Shown: in pieces, positions 1 through 8,703 of the stretch | Layout: each line of letters opens with the position of its first letter | Numbering within the stretch: the stretch's first letter is position 1 | NCBI GenBank assembly: GCA_020402585.1 | Contig: JADBZH010000007.1 | Coordinates: 1-48,165, forward strand | From: Phenylobacterium sp. | GTDB taxonomy: Bacteria; Pseudomonadota; Alphaproteobacteria; Caulobacterales; Caulobacteraceae | Length of the DNA: 48,165 nt | Reading direction: 5' to 3' | The notes under the pieces: generated by a model | What the model was told of the DNA's origin: nothing | The model's input: the letters and a program-made list of their open reading frames with translations, nothing else | Databases searched by the model: none | Made by a program: the position numbers and the translations under genes

Positions 1-300
1 CAGGGCCTCGGCAGTGGCGAGGTGACTACGGAAATCCCCTCCAGTGCCGTGAGAGATGACGATCAGGGGGCGGGGCGCCGCCGCCAGTCCCGCCGGGCGC
101 CACACACCTGCTTCGATGTCGGGCTGATCGCCGTCGGGGACCAGGAATCGGGTGAAGTCGACAGAGTCGCGAACCGCCGCCGCGGTCTTCTGGGGGGCGG
201 CGGGGGCCCTGTTCGGAATGGAGCAGGCCGCTGCCGCCAGGGCGGCGGCGGCAAGGGTCGCCAGGGACAGGGCGGAGAGCGGGCGTGTGCGTATGGACAT
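1..300 (-). CDS. Secreted lipoprotein alpha/beta hydrolase, C-terminus cut by window edge
   Basis: Only the first 100 codons lie in the window; the gene continues to the left of base 1. It starts with ATG at 300. The N-terminus is a lipoprotein signal: basic residues 1-6, an Ala/Leu-rich core, then a lipobox ending at Cys26, so it is predicted to be lipid-anchored in the cell envelope. Residues 78-88 (PLIVISHGTGG) look like the strand and oxyanion-hole loop near the start of an alpha/beta hydrolase, as in dienelactone-hydrolase or PAF-acetylhydrolase-like proteins. The catalytic Ser, Asp and His would lie beyond the edge, so the substrate cannot be judged. It is divergent from the LytTR gene at 445, with 144 bases between the starts. 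Confidence 0.72.
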   Translation of the reverse strand, partial: MSIRTRPLSALSLATLAAAALAAAACSIPNRAPAAPQKTAAAVRDSVDFTRFLVPDGDQPDIEAGVWRPAGLAAAPRPLIVISHGTGGDFRSHLATAEAL

Positions 301-444
301 GCTGGGGGCTTTCGAGAAGAAGAGAATGTTGGCTTTGGACCGAGCGGCCGTGCTCTCCGCCAGCGACGATGGGCAAATGGGCGAGTGGGTTCGCCAGCCG
401 GCGAGCGGTCCTGCCCCCCGGGGCGCCGAGGACAGGAGACTGAG

Positions 445-1209
445 ATGGCGTGGGCCTGGGGAAGGGCGGCCTTGCAGCGACCCGCGGTGATCGGCTTCGT
501 CGTGTCCACCGCCTGCGGCCTGACGCTGGGCGTCCTGGGCCCCTTCGGCAGCTATCTCAGCGGCTCGCTCGGCGTGCGGATCGGCTACTGGCTGGTCTGT
601 GTCTGGGCTGGATCCCTGACCTTCACGATCGGCGTGCCGGCCCTCGCGCGGTGGGCGCAGGCCCGGGGCCTGGCCACCTGGATCTGGGCGCCCCCCGCCG
701 TCACCCTCCTGACCCTGCCGCCGGCCGCCCTTAGCAGGCTCCTCGCCCTGAAGCTCTGGCCGGTCGTCGGTCAGGTTTCGGTGGCGGAGTGGTTTGGCCA
801 GTGTCTGGCGATCAGCGCGATCGCGACGGCGGTCATCCTCTGGGTGACCCGAGAGCGGGTCACGCCGGCGCCCGCAACGGATCCGACCTCAGCTGACCCG
901 CGGGACCGCCTGTCGCCCCGCCTCGGGCGCACTGTCCTCTGCCTGCAGGTGGAGGACCACTATGTACGGGTGCACACATCACAGGGCTCGACCCTGATCT
1001 TGATGTCCCTGTCCCAGGCCATCGCCGGGCTGAAGGATATCGAAGGGGTACAGACCCACCGGTCCTGGTGGGTGGCGCGCGCCGCCATCACCGGCGTGGT
1101 CGAGGATGGCCGCAACCTGCGCCTCCAGCTGGTTGGTGGCCTGGAGGCGCCTGTCTCTCGCTCACGGGTGGGCCTCCTGCGGCAGGAGGGCTGGCTGGCG
1201 GGGCGGTGA
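445..1209 (+). CDS. Membrane-anchored LytTR-family transcriptional regulator
   Basis: 254 residues. Residues 13-135 contain about four hydrophobic membrane segments. Residues 155-250 are a LytTR DNA-binding domain, shown by the EDHYVRVHT stretch (170-178) and the [11 protein letters not shown] stretch (205-215), both hallmarks of the family. There is no response-receiver domain, so this is the membrane-LytTR type, in which the membrane part probably senses or anchors while the C-terminus binds DNA. The start at 445 was chosen because an AGGAG sequence lies just upstream; the frame is open further 5' but that part is low-complexity and overlaps the divergent hydrolase. The stop codon abuts the purA relic. 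A paralogue with the same architecture lies at 26394-27185. Its target genes are unknown. Confidence 0.82.
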   Translation: MAWAWGRAALQRPAVIGFVVSTACGLTLGVLGPFGSYLSGSLGVRIGYWLVCVWAGSLTFTIGVPALARWAQARGLATWIWAPPAVTLLTLPPAALSRLLALKLWPVVGQVSVAEWFGQCLAISAIATAVILWVTRERVTPAPATDPTSADPRDRLSPRLGRTVLCLQVEDHYVRVHTSQGSTLILMSLSQAIAGLKDIEGVQTHRSWWVARAAITGVVEDGRNLRLQLVGGLEAPVSRSRVGLLRQEGWLAGR

Positions 1210-1316
1210 AGTACGTCCGCCGGATCGAGGAACTGGTCGGCGCCCCCGTTGCCCTGTTGTCCACCAGTCCCCAGAGGGACGACATCATCATGATGCGGGA
1301 CCCGATCCTGGACTGA
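1206..1316 (+). pseudogene. purA: 3'-terminal remnant of adenylosuccinate synthetase (purA)
   Basis: Reading from 1206, 36 codons and a TGA give a peptide with [20 protein letters not shown] followed by [13 protein letters not shown]. This matches the conserved C-terminus of adenylosuccinate synthetase (PurA, IMP to adenylosuccinate), which typically ends in a YVxRIEELxGxPVxLLSTSPxRxDTI pattern. The other roughly 90% of purA is absent: the sequence just upstream is the LytTR gene, whose stop codon overlaps the first codons. It is therefore a fragment, not a gene. The last codons and stop are echoed at 2355-2379. Identity rests on recall of the family motif; a functional purA must lie elsewhere in the genome. 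Confidence 0.8.
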
Positions 1317-2379
1317 GGAGGGCGCTGTGACCCTGGCAGACTGACGGCGACACCCTCACCGGGTTCTCCGCCGGGGCGCCTACCCGGCGATGTGCGCAGG
1401 GAAGTGAGGGCTACAGCAGGGACCGGCCCGAATCCTAAAGATCAGACGCCGAGAAGGCCCAGATCATTGATCACAGTGGGTTGGTCACTCATCGTGCTTT
1501 CCCCGCAACGGTTTGCTCTTTTGGTCGTCATGCGCACTTGATGTGCGGCAAGCGACCACGAAGGTAAGCCAAGTCGGCATCATAGGCGTCGAGGTGACTC
1601 TCGCGGACCAGACGATCGGCGCCGACATCCCCCTGCGCAATCGCCTCAGCGGTCATTTCGCGAATCACTTCCACACGCCGCAGCAACAGCCCGAAGTCAA
1701 ATCGCAGCGGGTCGCAGCCGTAGGCGCGCAGGAACGACGCCGCTCTTTCGACCTCACTGAACGCTGCGCCACTCAGGCCAAAGTTCTCGTATTTCTCCGG
1801 CGCGCAAAACGGTACGAACCGGTAAAGCGCGTAAGCAAGATCCCATGCCCTGCTGCCCGGCGCCGCCATGTCAAAGTCGATTAAGGCGATCGGGCCAGCG
1901 CCGTCGAATACGCAGTTGTAATGCGCGAAGTCATTGTGACAGATGACCTCCGCCGGCTGATCGTCGGGCACCTTCATGCGCCAACGATCGCCGCTCGTAA
2001 GCACGAAATTAGTCGTTGCGTCGTGGTAGCGCCGAAGCATGATTGCGGCGGCGCATAAGGAAGCTTCAGACCAATATTTGCCCGCCACTGGATAGTGACC
2101 AACCTCCCCGTGGATCCAGGTCAGGATCTCGCGGCCGCTGTCGTCGTGCCCCACAAACCTGGGCGCTTGCGCGAACGACATAGCCTCAAGATGACAAAGC
2201 AGCCGTTGCACGCTCGCCGACCAGTAGCCGACGTTACGCCGCACTGTTTCACCTACGCGCTCAATTCGATCGGCCAACTCCACACCCCTGTGTCAGCGCC
2301 AACGCTCCGGTAGGAGCACGAGAACGAGTTGAACTAGAAAGAACGAGTTTACGGTGCGGGATCCGTTCTTGGACTGAGG
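1294..2379. repeat. Imperfect 25-base direct repeat of a purA 3' end flanking the phosphotransferase gene
   Basis: The arms are 1294-1318 and 2355-2379, identical at 22 of 25 positions and both including an in-frame GAC TGA end. The first encodes the end of the purA relic (RDPILD-stop), the second encodes VRDPFLD-stop. The interval between them holds the AT-richer aminoglycoside-phosphotransferase-like gene. The arrangement resembles the two ends left when DNA enters at the 3' end of a housekeeping gene, but no integrase or inverted repeats are visible. A second short direct repeat, AGAACGAGTT at 2321-2330 and 2340-2349, lies just before the right arm. The bases 1317-1527 contain no gene I can support. 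Confidence 0.6.
1528..2283 (-). CDS. Aminoglycoside phosphotransferase (APH) family kinase-like protein
   Basis: 251 residues. The kinase signature is present: H116-N-D118 with N123 (ICHNDFAHYN) is the catalytic loop, and D136-F-D138 followed by APGSRAWDLAYA is the metal-binding segment. The family phosphorylates small hydroxyl compounds and includes antibiotic kinases, but most members have unknown substrates. The start is GTG at 2283. An in-frame stop at 2293-2295 leaves no other start, and the protein begins close to the VGETVRR strand, so the glycine-rich front of the N-lobe is short or missing. Base composition is visibly more AT-rich and codon use less G/C-ending than its neighbours, which together with the flanking purA end repeats suggests horizontal acquisition. 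Activity and resistance phenotype cannot be inferred. Confidence 0.75.
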   Translation of the reverse strand: MELADRIERVGETVRRNVGYWSASVQRLLCHLEAMSFAQAPRFVGHDDSGREILTWIHGEVGHYPVAGKYWSEASLCAAAIMLRRYHDATTNFVLTSGDRWRMKVPDDQPAEVICHNDFAHYNCVFDGAGPIALIDFDMAAPGSRAWDLAYALYRFVPFCAPEKYENFGLSGAAFSEVERAASFLRAYGCDPLRFDFGLLLRRVEVIREMTAEAIAQGDVGADRLVRESHLDAYDADLAYLRGRLPHIKCA

Positions 2380-2392
2380 CGGAGCGCGGGCC

Positions 2393-2992
2393 TCAGGCGG
2401 CTTGGGTTCCGATCACCCCATCGATCACCGCGGTGACGCGCTCGATGAAGGCGGTGCGTTCGGCGCCCTCCAGGGCGGCGCCGCGGATCAGGCGCTCGAC
2501 CAGGAAGCCGATGTAGATGGCGGCCAGGACGCGGGCCCGCTCCTGGCCGGCCTCGTCGCCCAGCCAGTCCCGGATGGGGGCCAGGAAGCGCTCTTGCACC
2601 GCCCGCCCCAGCAGGGGCGCCGTGGTGGGCGAGGTCGCCGCCTGCAGCAGGAACTGGAAGGTCCGGGTCCGGGGATCGGCGATGTCGGCGGCGCCGGCCA
2701 TCATCTCGGCCACGTCCCGGGCGAAGCGGCGACGGTCCCAGTCGCGCAGGCGGTCAGGGGCGATGGTCGCCTTCAGGGCCTCGGTGAACAGCCCCTCCTT
2801 GCCGCCGAAATAGCGCGGGATCAGGGCCACGTCGGACCCGGCCAGGGCCGCGATGTCGCGCAGGGACGTCCGGTCATAGCCGGTGACGGCGAAGGCGGTC
2901 TTGGCCGCCTCCAGTATGGCCGCGCGCGTCGCCGCCGCGTCACGCCGTCGCGGCGGGGCGAGGACGCCCGCCGCTTCCGCAAGTTCGGTCAT
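2393..2992 (-). CDS. TetR/AcrR-family transcriptional regulator
   Basis: 199 residues. The N-terminal DNA-binding domain spans about residues 20-65, with the typical RAAILEAAKTAFAVTGYDRTSLRDIAALAG pattern and YFGGKEGLF after the recognition helix. The rest is a variable helical ligand-binding region. It starts 16 bases after the stop codon of the CYP153-like gene and on the same strand, so the two are very probably co-transcribed and this protein likely represses the pair in response to a hydrophobic substrate. A good palindromic operator candidate lies upstream of the P450 at 4395-4416. The gene ends just to the right of the second purA-like end at 2377. Confidence 0.88.
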   Translation of the reverse strand: MTELAEAAGVLAPPRRRDAAATRAAILEAAKTAFAVTGYDRTSLRDIAALAGSDVALIPRYFGGKEGLFTEALKATIAPDRLRDWDRRRFARDVAEMMAGAADIADPRTRTFQFLLQAATSPTTAPLLGRAVQERFLAPIRDWLGDEAGQERARVLAAIYIGFLVERLIRGAALEGAERTAFIERVTAVIDGVIGTQAA

Positions 2993-3008
2993 GGAATCCG
3001 GTCCGGGC

Positions 3009-4307
3009 TCAGTTCCGGGTCGGGATGATGACCGGCAGGGTCTCGAAGCCGTGCACGAAGGCCGAGAAGTTGCGCACCGGCTCGCCGGAGACCCGGATCT
3101 CGGGGAAGCGCTTGAGGATCTCTTCCCAGATGATGGTCAGCTGCAGCTCGGCCACCCGGTTGCCCACGCAGCGGTGCACGCCGAAGCCGAACGACATGTG
3201 GTGCCGGGACTGGTCGCGGTCGATGATGTAGGCGTTGGGATTGTCGATCTCGTCCTCGTCCCGGTTGCCGGAGAGGTACCACATCACCACGCGCTCGCCG
3301 GCCTTGATGGTCTTGCCGCCGAGCTCGAAGTCGGACTTCGCCACCCGGGCCATGTGGGCCAGGGGGGTCTGCCAGCGGATGGTCTCGGAGACCATGGAGG
3401 GGATCAGGGCCGGGTTGGCGCGCAGCTTGTCGTACTGGGCCGGGAACTGGTTCAGGGCCACGATGCTGCCGGAGATGGTGTTCCGGGTCGTGTCGTTGCC
3501 GCCGACGATCAGCAGGATCACGTTGCCGCGATAGGTGTCGCGGTCCATCTCGCGGGTCGCCGGGTTGTGCACCAGCATGGAGATCAGGTCGGCCGCAGGC
3601 TCGGCGTTGACCTTCTGGTTCCAGAGGTTCTCGAAGGCGACGAAGCATTCGGTGAGGGCCTGGAACTTGTGTTCCCAGCTCTGCACGGGCCCGTGGCCCG
3701 GCGGATTGGTGACCATGTCCGACCAGTAGGTCAGCTTCCGGCGGTCCTCGAAGGGGAAGTCGAAAAGGGTCGCCAGGGTCATGGCGGTCAGTTCCTTCGA
3801 GACCAGGTCCACCCAGTCGAACTCCTTGCCGATGGGCAGGGAGTCGAGGATCAGGCCCGCCCGCTCGCGGACGATGGGGGCCATGCGCTGCAGGTTGGCC
3901 GGCGCCACGGTGGGGCTGACGGCCTTGCGCTGCGCGCCGTGCTCGGGCTCGTCCATGGTGATGAAGCCGGCGCCGCCGCCGGTGCGGGGCCGGGCCAGTT
4001 CGCCCAGCACCTTCTGCTGTTCGGCCAGGGCCACCAGGTTGGGCAGGGTGATGCCCTGGGCCGAGGAGAAGATCTCATGGTTGGTGTCCACCGCCATGAT
4101 GTCCTTCCACCGGGTCACGGACCAATAAGGACCGAAGTCGCTCTCGGCGGTGAAATGGACAGGGTCCTCGCGCCGCAGGCGGGCGAAGACCGGCAGGATG
4201 GAGTCCTTCTGGAACCGGTCGGGGCGGCCGGGGTTCAGCAGCTCCAGGGGGGTTTCGTTGGCCTCGCGGATGGCCTCGTCGGAATCGATCCTGACGGCGA
4301 TGTTCAT
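3009..4307 (-). CDS. Cytochrome P450, CYP153-like (alkane/fatty-acid terminal hydroxylase type)
   Basis: 432 residues. P450 landmarks are complete: I-helix oxygen-activation motif GGNDTTRN (269-276), ExxR at E308-R311, and the heme loop FGFGVHRCVG with the Cys ligand at C380. The surrounding phrases (AVSPTVAP, TLFDFPFEDRRKLTYWSD, SGNRDEDEI) resemble the CYP153 family, soluble bacterial enzymes that hydroxylate medium-chain alkanes and related hydrocarbons at the terminal carbon. ATG at 4307 is favoured over an upstream start because GGGAGAG precedes it and the conserved protein begins there. CYP153 enzymes need a ferredoxin and a ferredoxin reductase; neither is next to it. It is followed by its likely TetR regulator. 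The subfamily assignment is from recall, so substrate is an inference. Confidence 0.85.
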   Translation of the reverse strand: MNIAVRIDSDEAIREANETPLELLNPGRPDRFQKDSILPVFARLRREDPVHFTAESDFGPYWSVTRWKDIMAVDTNHEIFSSAQGITLPNLVALAEQQKVLGELARPRTGGGAGFITMDEPEHGAQRKAVSPTVAPANLQRMAPIVRERAGLILDSLPIGKEFDWVDLVSKELTAMTLATLFDFPFEDRRKLTYWSDMVTNPPGHGPVQSWEHKFQALTECFVAFENLWNQKVNAEPAADLISMLVHNPATREMDRDTYRGNVILLIVGGNDTTRNTISGSIVALNQFPAQYDKLRANPALIPSMVSETIRWQTPLAHMARVAKSDFELGGKTIKAGERVVMWYLSGNRDEDEIDNPNAYIIDRDQSRHHMSFGFGVHRCVGNRVAELQLTIIWEEILKRFPEIRVSGEPVRNFSAFVHGFETLPVIIPTRN

Positions 4308-4394
4308 GGCGCTCTCCCGTTCCTGCCGCTCTTGTCGGCGGGGCCGCGTCCATCCGCAGCCTCCCATGGAGGAAACCTGACTCCGGCCCCCCCT

Positions 4395-4416
4395 TATGTC
4401 AATGCGCGTTGACTTA
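4395..4416. promoter_or_regulatory. Candidate TetR operator upstream of the CYP153-like gene
   Basis: A 22-base imperfect palindrome (18 of 22 positions symmetric) centred on GTCAATGCGCGTTGAC at 4398-4413, with perfect GTCAA/TTGAC arms. It lies about 90 bases upstream of the P450 start, between that gene and the end of rpoH. Size and symmetry suit a TetR dimer. The link to the TetR protein encoded just downstream of the P450 is inferred from position only. Confidence 0.5.
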
Positions 4417-4451
4417 CCTGGCGAGCCGGCGTCGGGACGGCCGCCGGACCG

Positions 4452-5339
4452 TCAGGCCTCGACGAGGTTCTGGTCCCGGGCCGCCGCCAGCATCGCCTTC
4501 TGCAGCTTCTCGAAGGCCCGGACCTCGATCTGGCGCACCCGCTCGCGGCTGACCCCGTACTGGGAGGCCAGGTCCTCCAGCGTTGTCGGGTCGTCCTTCA
4601 GTCGACGCTCGGTCAGGATGTGACGCTCGCGGTCCGTCAGCTCGGTCATGGCGGCTTCCAGCAAACTCATCCGCTGGGTGCGCTCCTGGCTCTCGGCGAC
4701 CTGGGTCTCCTGGCTGACCGCGCCGGTGTCCTCCAGCCAGTCCTGCCACTCGCTCTCGCCGTCCACCCGCATGGGGGCGTTCAGGGAGGCGTCAGGACCA
4801 GACAGCCGGCGGTTCATCGAAACGACCTCCGACTCGTCCACGCCCAGCTTGGTGGCGATCAGCTCGACCTGGTCGGGATGGAGGTCGCCCTCCTGGAAGG
4901 CCGAGATGGCGCTCTTGGCCTTGCGCAGGTTGAAGAACAGCTTCTTCTGGGAGGCGGTGGTGCCCATCTTCACTAGGCTCCAGGACCGCAGGATGTACTC
5001 CTGGATCGAGGCGCGGATCCACCACATGGCGTAGGTGGCCAGGCGGAAGCCCTTGTCGGGCTCGAACTTCTTGACGGCCTGCATCAGGCCGACATTGCCC
5101 TCGGAGATCACCTCGCCGATCGGCAGGCCGTAGCCCCGGTAGCCCATGGCGATCTTGGCCACCAGGCGCAGGTGGCTGGTGACCAGGCGATGCGCCGCCT
5201 TCGGATCCTCGTGCTCACGCCAGCGCTTGGCCAGCATGAACTCCTCGTCCTTGGTCAGCATGGGGAATTTGCGAATCTCGGTCAGGTAGCGCGACAGACC
5301 GCCTTCGGGGGTCATCACGGCCAGAGCGTTCGCGGACAT
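4452..5339 (-). CDS. rpoH: RNA polymerase heat-shock sigma factor sigma-32 (RpoH)
   Basis: 295 residues, normal for RpoH. It directs RNA polymerase to heat-shock promoters. Regions 1.2 to 2 (about 15-125) include GLPIGEVISEGNVGLMQAVKKF and FRLATYAMWWIRASI. The RpoH-specific box QKKLFFNLR follows at about 130, and region 4 with the SRERVRQIEVRAFEKLQ helix-turn-helix lies at about 255-285. ATG at 5339 is preceded by GGAGGAAA, a strong ribosome-binding site. It lies 107 bases downstream of rluD on the same strand; that gap contains a possible promoter (5397-5426). Confidence 0.97.
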   Translation of the reverse strand: MSANALAVMTPEGGLSRYLTEIRKFPMLTKDEEFMLAKRWREHEDPKAAHRLVTSHLRLVAKIAMGYRGYGLPIGEVISEGNVGLMQAVKKFEPDKGFRLATYAMWWIRASIQEYILRSWSLVKMGTTASQKKLFFNLRKAKSAISAFQEGDLHPDQVELIATKLGVDESEVVSMNRRLSGPDASLNAPMRVDGESEWQDWLEDTGAVSQETQVAESQERTQRMSLLEAAMTELTDRERHILTERRLKDDPTTLEDLASQYGVSRERVRQIEVRAFEKLQKAMLAAARDQNLVEA

Positions 5340-5396
5340 CGGTCGATTTCCTCCAGATGGGAGGAAGGCAAAGACCCACCCCCCAGGTCGGATTTC

Positions 5397-5426
5397 ACCT
5401 AGTGAACGAAAAGGGCGGCTTCAAGG
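5397..5426 (-). promoter_or_regulatory. Possible rpoH promoter
   Basis: Read on the minus strand, CTTGAAGC is followed after 14 bases by ACTAGGTG. The first element resembles both the sigma-32 -35 (CTTGAA) and the TTG of the Caulobacter sigma-73 -35; the second fits the CTAN core of its -10 only loosely. It ends nearly 60 bases before the rpoH start. In Caulobacter rpoH is known to have sigma-73 and sigma-32 promoters, so this position is plausible but unproven. Confidence 0.3.
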
Positions 5427-5446
5427 CGAAGCCAGACGGCCTCCGG

Positions 5447-6463
<1,017 letters not shown>

Positions 6464-6588
6464 GCGGCATGATCCCGACTCCGGCGAGGCGTGCAAGGGC
6501 CAGGCTCTCGACACGGGTTCGTCATCGGGCTTGTCTAGGGTTACAGACTTGAGGCCGCCGGACCGGGCGGCGGGGGGAGCTCACGAAC

Positions 6589-8253
6589 ATGCGCATCGAT
6601 CGTCGCCAGGCCATGGCCCTTTTCGGAGCCGGAACGGCCGCCGCCGCGGGGCCCGCCGCAGCCCAGGACCAGCGGGTGCGGTTCGACCACGGCGTCGCCT
6701 CCGGCGATCCCACGGCGGACCAGGTCATCCTCTGGACCCGAATCACGCCCATGGACCCCTCCGCCGGCGCCATCGATTACGAGTGGAGCCTCAACCCCGT
6801 CGACCGCCGGGCCGGCGGGGCGAAGTCGGGCCGGGGAACCACTTCGGCGGCCCGGGACTTCACAGTCAAGGTCGACGTCGGCGGCCTCGACCCGGGCCGG
6901 GCCTACACCTTCACCTTCACCTCCGGCGGCGTCACCTCGCCCATGGGCCGCACGCGCACCCTGCCGGAGGGCCCGGTGGAGGACGCCGTCCTGGCCATCG
7001 CCTCCTGCGCCCTCTACCCGGGCGGATACTACAACGCCTACCAGGCCATCGCCGACCTGCCCCGGGTGGACGCAGTCCTGCACCTGGGCGACTACATCTA
7101 TGAGTACGCCGCAGACGGCTACGGCGCGGAGACCGGCCGCAAGCTGGACCGGCTGGTCCGGCCGGCCCACGAGATCGTCAGCCTCTCGGACTACCGGAAC
7201 CGCCACGCCCAGGTGAAGACCGATCCCCAGCTCCAGGCCGCCCACGCCCGGGCGCCCTGGATCGTGGTCTGGGACGACCACGAGACCGCCAACAACAGCT
7301 GGGTCGGCGGCGCCGAGAACCACGAGAAGGACGAAGGGTCCTGGAACCGCCGCAAGGCCGTGGCCATCAAGGCCTATTACGAGTGGATGCCGATCCGCGA
7401 GCCGGACGGCGGCGGCTTCTCCATCAACCGGGCCTTCGAGTTCGGCGATCTCGCCACCCTCTTCATGCTCGAGACCCGGCTGACCGCGCGGAATGAGCAG
7501 CTCGATTACGCCAAGGACCTGAACGGACCGGACGGCAAGCCGGACGTCGCCCGGTTCCGCAGGCGGCTGGCCGATCCCGACCGGCGCATGATGGGCCCGT
7601 CCCAGGCGGACTGGCTGCGCCGCGGCCTCGCCAATTCCGTCCGGACCGGCCGGACCTGGCAGGTGCTCGGCAATGAGGTGGTCATGGCGCGGGTGGGCGT
7701 CCCCGACCTGCGCGCCGCCCTGGGCCCGGAGAAGTTCGCCGAGGCCGCCGCGGGCCTGGGCCCGGACGGCGTCCGTCGCCTGGAACGCATGTCCGGCATC
7801 GCCAGTCTGGGCCTGCCCTACGGCCTCGACATGTGGGATGGCTATCCCGCCGACCGCCAGCGCCTCTACAGCCTGATCCAGAGGGCCAAGGCCAATGCCG
7901 TCGTCGTCTCCGGCGACAGCCACGCCTTCTGGGCCAATGAGCTCTACGACGCTCCCGAAGGCGGAAACCGGGTGGGGGTGGAGTTCGGCACGACCGCCAT
8001 CACCAGCCCGAGCGTCGGCGACATCCTGACCGGCGTCCCCGTGGGCCAGGTCATGGCCGACGCCAACCGGGAGGTGGTCTATTCCGACCAGTCGGCCAAG
8101 GGCTTCGTCCTCCTGACCCTCGGTCGCACCGAGGGCAAGGCCGAGATGATGGCCGTCTCCACCATCCTGGAGACCACCTTCACCACCCGGGTGCTGAAGA
8201 CCTTCACCTTCACCCCCGGCGCGGACGGGGTGTCCGGGCTGAAGGAAGCCTAG
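6589..8253 (+). CDS. phoD: PhoD-family alkaline phosphatase/phosphodiesterase, Tat-exported
   Basis: 554 residues. The N-terminus carries a twin-arginine signal (DRRQAMALFGAG then an Ala-rich stretch ending near residue 26), so it is exported folded. An N-terminal PhoD domain (about 28-125: FDHGVASGDPTADQVILWTR) precedes the metallophosphatase domain. Metal and active-site motifs are visible: HLGDYIYEY, WDDHETANN and GDSHAFWANE. PhoD enzymes release phosphate from phosphomonoesters and phosphodiesters in the periplasm or outside, using Ca and Fe. ATG at 6589 is preceded by GGGGGAG. No clear Pho box was identified in the 125-base divergent gap. It ends at a hairpin shared with the convergent thioesterase gene. 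Confidence 0.92.
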   Translation: MRIDRRQAMALFGAGTAAAAGPAAAQDQRVRFDHGVASGDPTADQVILWTRITPMDPSAGAIDYEWSLNPVDRRAGGAKSGRGTTSAARDFTVKVDVGGLDPGRAYTFTFTSGGVTSPMGRTRTLPEGPVEDAVLAIASCALYPGGYYNAYQAIADLPRVDAVLHLGDYIYEYAADGYGAETGRKLDRLVRPAHEIVSLSDYRNRHAQVKTDPQLQAAHARAPWIVVWDDHETANNSWVGGAENHEKDEGSWNRRKAVAIKAYYEWMPIREPDGGGFSINRAFEFGDLATLFMLETRLTARNEQLDYAKDLNGPDGKPDVARFRRRLADPDRRMMGPSQADWLRRGLANSVRTGRTWQVLGNEVVMARVGVPDLRAALGPEKFAEAAAGLGPDGVRRLERMSGIASLGLPYGLDMWDGYPADRQRLYSLIQRAKANAVVVSGDSHAFWANELYDAPEGGNRVGVEFGTTAITSPSVGDILTGVPVGQVMADANREVVYSDQSAKGFVLLTLGRTEGKAEMMAVSTILETTFTTRVLKTFTFTPGADGVSGLKEA

Positions 8254-8264
8254 CGCCAAAGCCC

Positions 8265-8294
8265 AGGCGGCCGCCCCGGTGGTCGCGGCCGCCT
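8265..8294. terminator. Bidirectional hairpin between phoD and the thioesterase pair
   Basis: Perfect 10-base stem AGGCGGCCGC (8265-8274) with GCGGCCGCCT (8285-8294) and a 10-base loop. The right arm runs into the stop codon of the minus-strand thioesterase. There is no U tract on either strand, so termination strength is uncertain. Confidence 0.55.
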
Positions 8295-8703
8295 AGTCCT
8301 CCGCCAGCATGAAGTGGCCGCGGAGAGCGGCGACGGGCTGGCTGCGGGCTTCCTGCCAGGCCTCGACGTGGACGTTGGCGATCCGGCGGCCCACCTTGCG
8401 CAGGTCGGCGCGGGCGTAGGTGGTCAGGGCCCGGCCCGGGCGCAGGTACTCGATGGTCACGTCGATGGTCTTGTGGACCCGGGGGGTCGACTGGGTCACC
8501 GCCAGCTGGGCCAGGGCGGTCATCTCCAGGAAGGCGCCGATCACCCCGCCGTGCAGGGCCGGCAGCAGGGTGTTGCCGATCAGGTGGGGCGAGAAGGGCA
8601 GGACGCCGGTCAGCTCGTCGCCGGCCAGCTCGGCGCGCATGCCCAGGAAGCGGATGTAGGGGACCCGGCCCAGGAAGGCCTGCAGCTGTTCCTCGGCGCT
8701 CAT
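8293..8703 (-). CDS. Hotdog-fold thioesterase, PaaI-like
   Basis: 136 residues, a single hotdog domain. The HGGVIGAFLEMTALAQL segment (about 51-67) is the PaaI/YdiI-type helix with the conserved His-Gly-Gly. Family members hydrolyse acyl-CoA thioesters such as aromatic acyl-CoAs; the substrate is not evident. It is the second gene of a pair: its ATG overlaps the stop of the upstream thioesterase by four bases, indicating translational coupling. It might form a heteromer with its neighbour. Confidence 0.85.
   Translation of the reverse strand: MSAEEQLQAFLGRVPYIRFLGMRAELAGDELTGVLPFSPHLIGNTLLPALHGGVIGAFLEMTALAQLAVTQSTPRVHKTIDVTIEYLRPGRALTTYARADLRKVGRRIANVHVEAWQEARSQPVAALRGHFMLAED

Noticed and set aside
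1317..1527. Transposon ends or insertion sequence next to the phosphotransferase gene
   Set aside because: No transposase fragment and no terminal inverted repeats could be seen; only the purA-end direct repeat is supported.
2883..4412. Plus-strand 509-codon frame across the TetR and P450 genes
   Set aside because: It spans two well-supported minus-strand genes and reads as their complement; no domain is recognisable.
6541..8259. Long minus-strand open frame opposite phoD
   Set aside because: It is the antisense of a clear PhoD gene, with Gly/Asp/Val-rich low-information sequence typical of high-GC shadow frames. Similar long antisense frames opposite sucA (29802-32393), the ABC ATPase, the P450, sucB and lpdA were dropped for the same reason.
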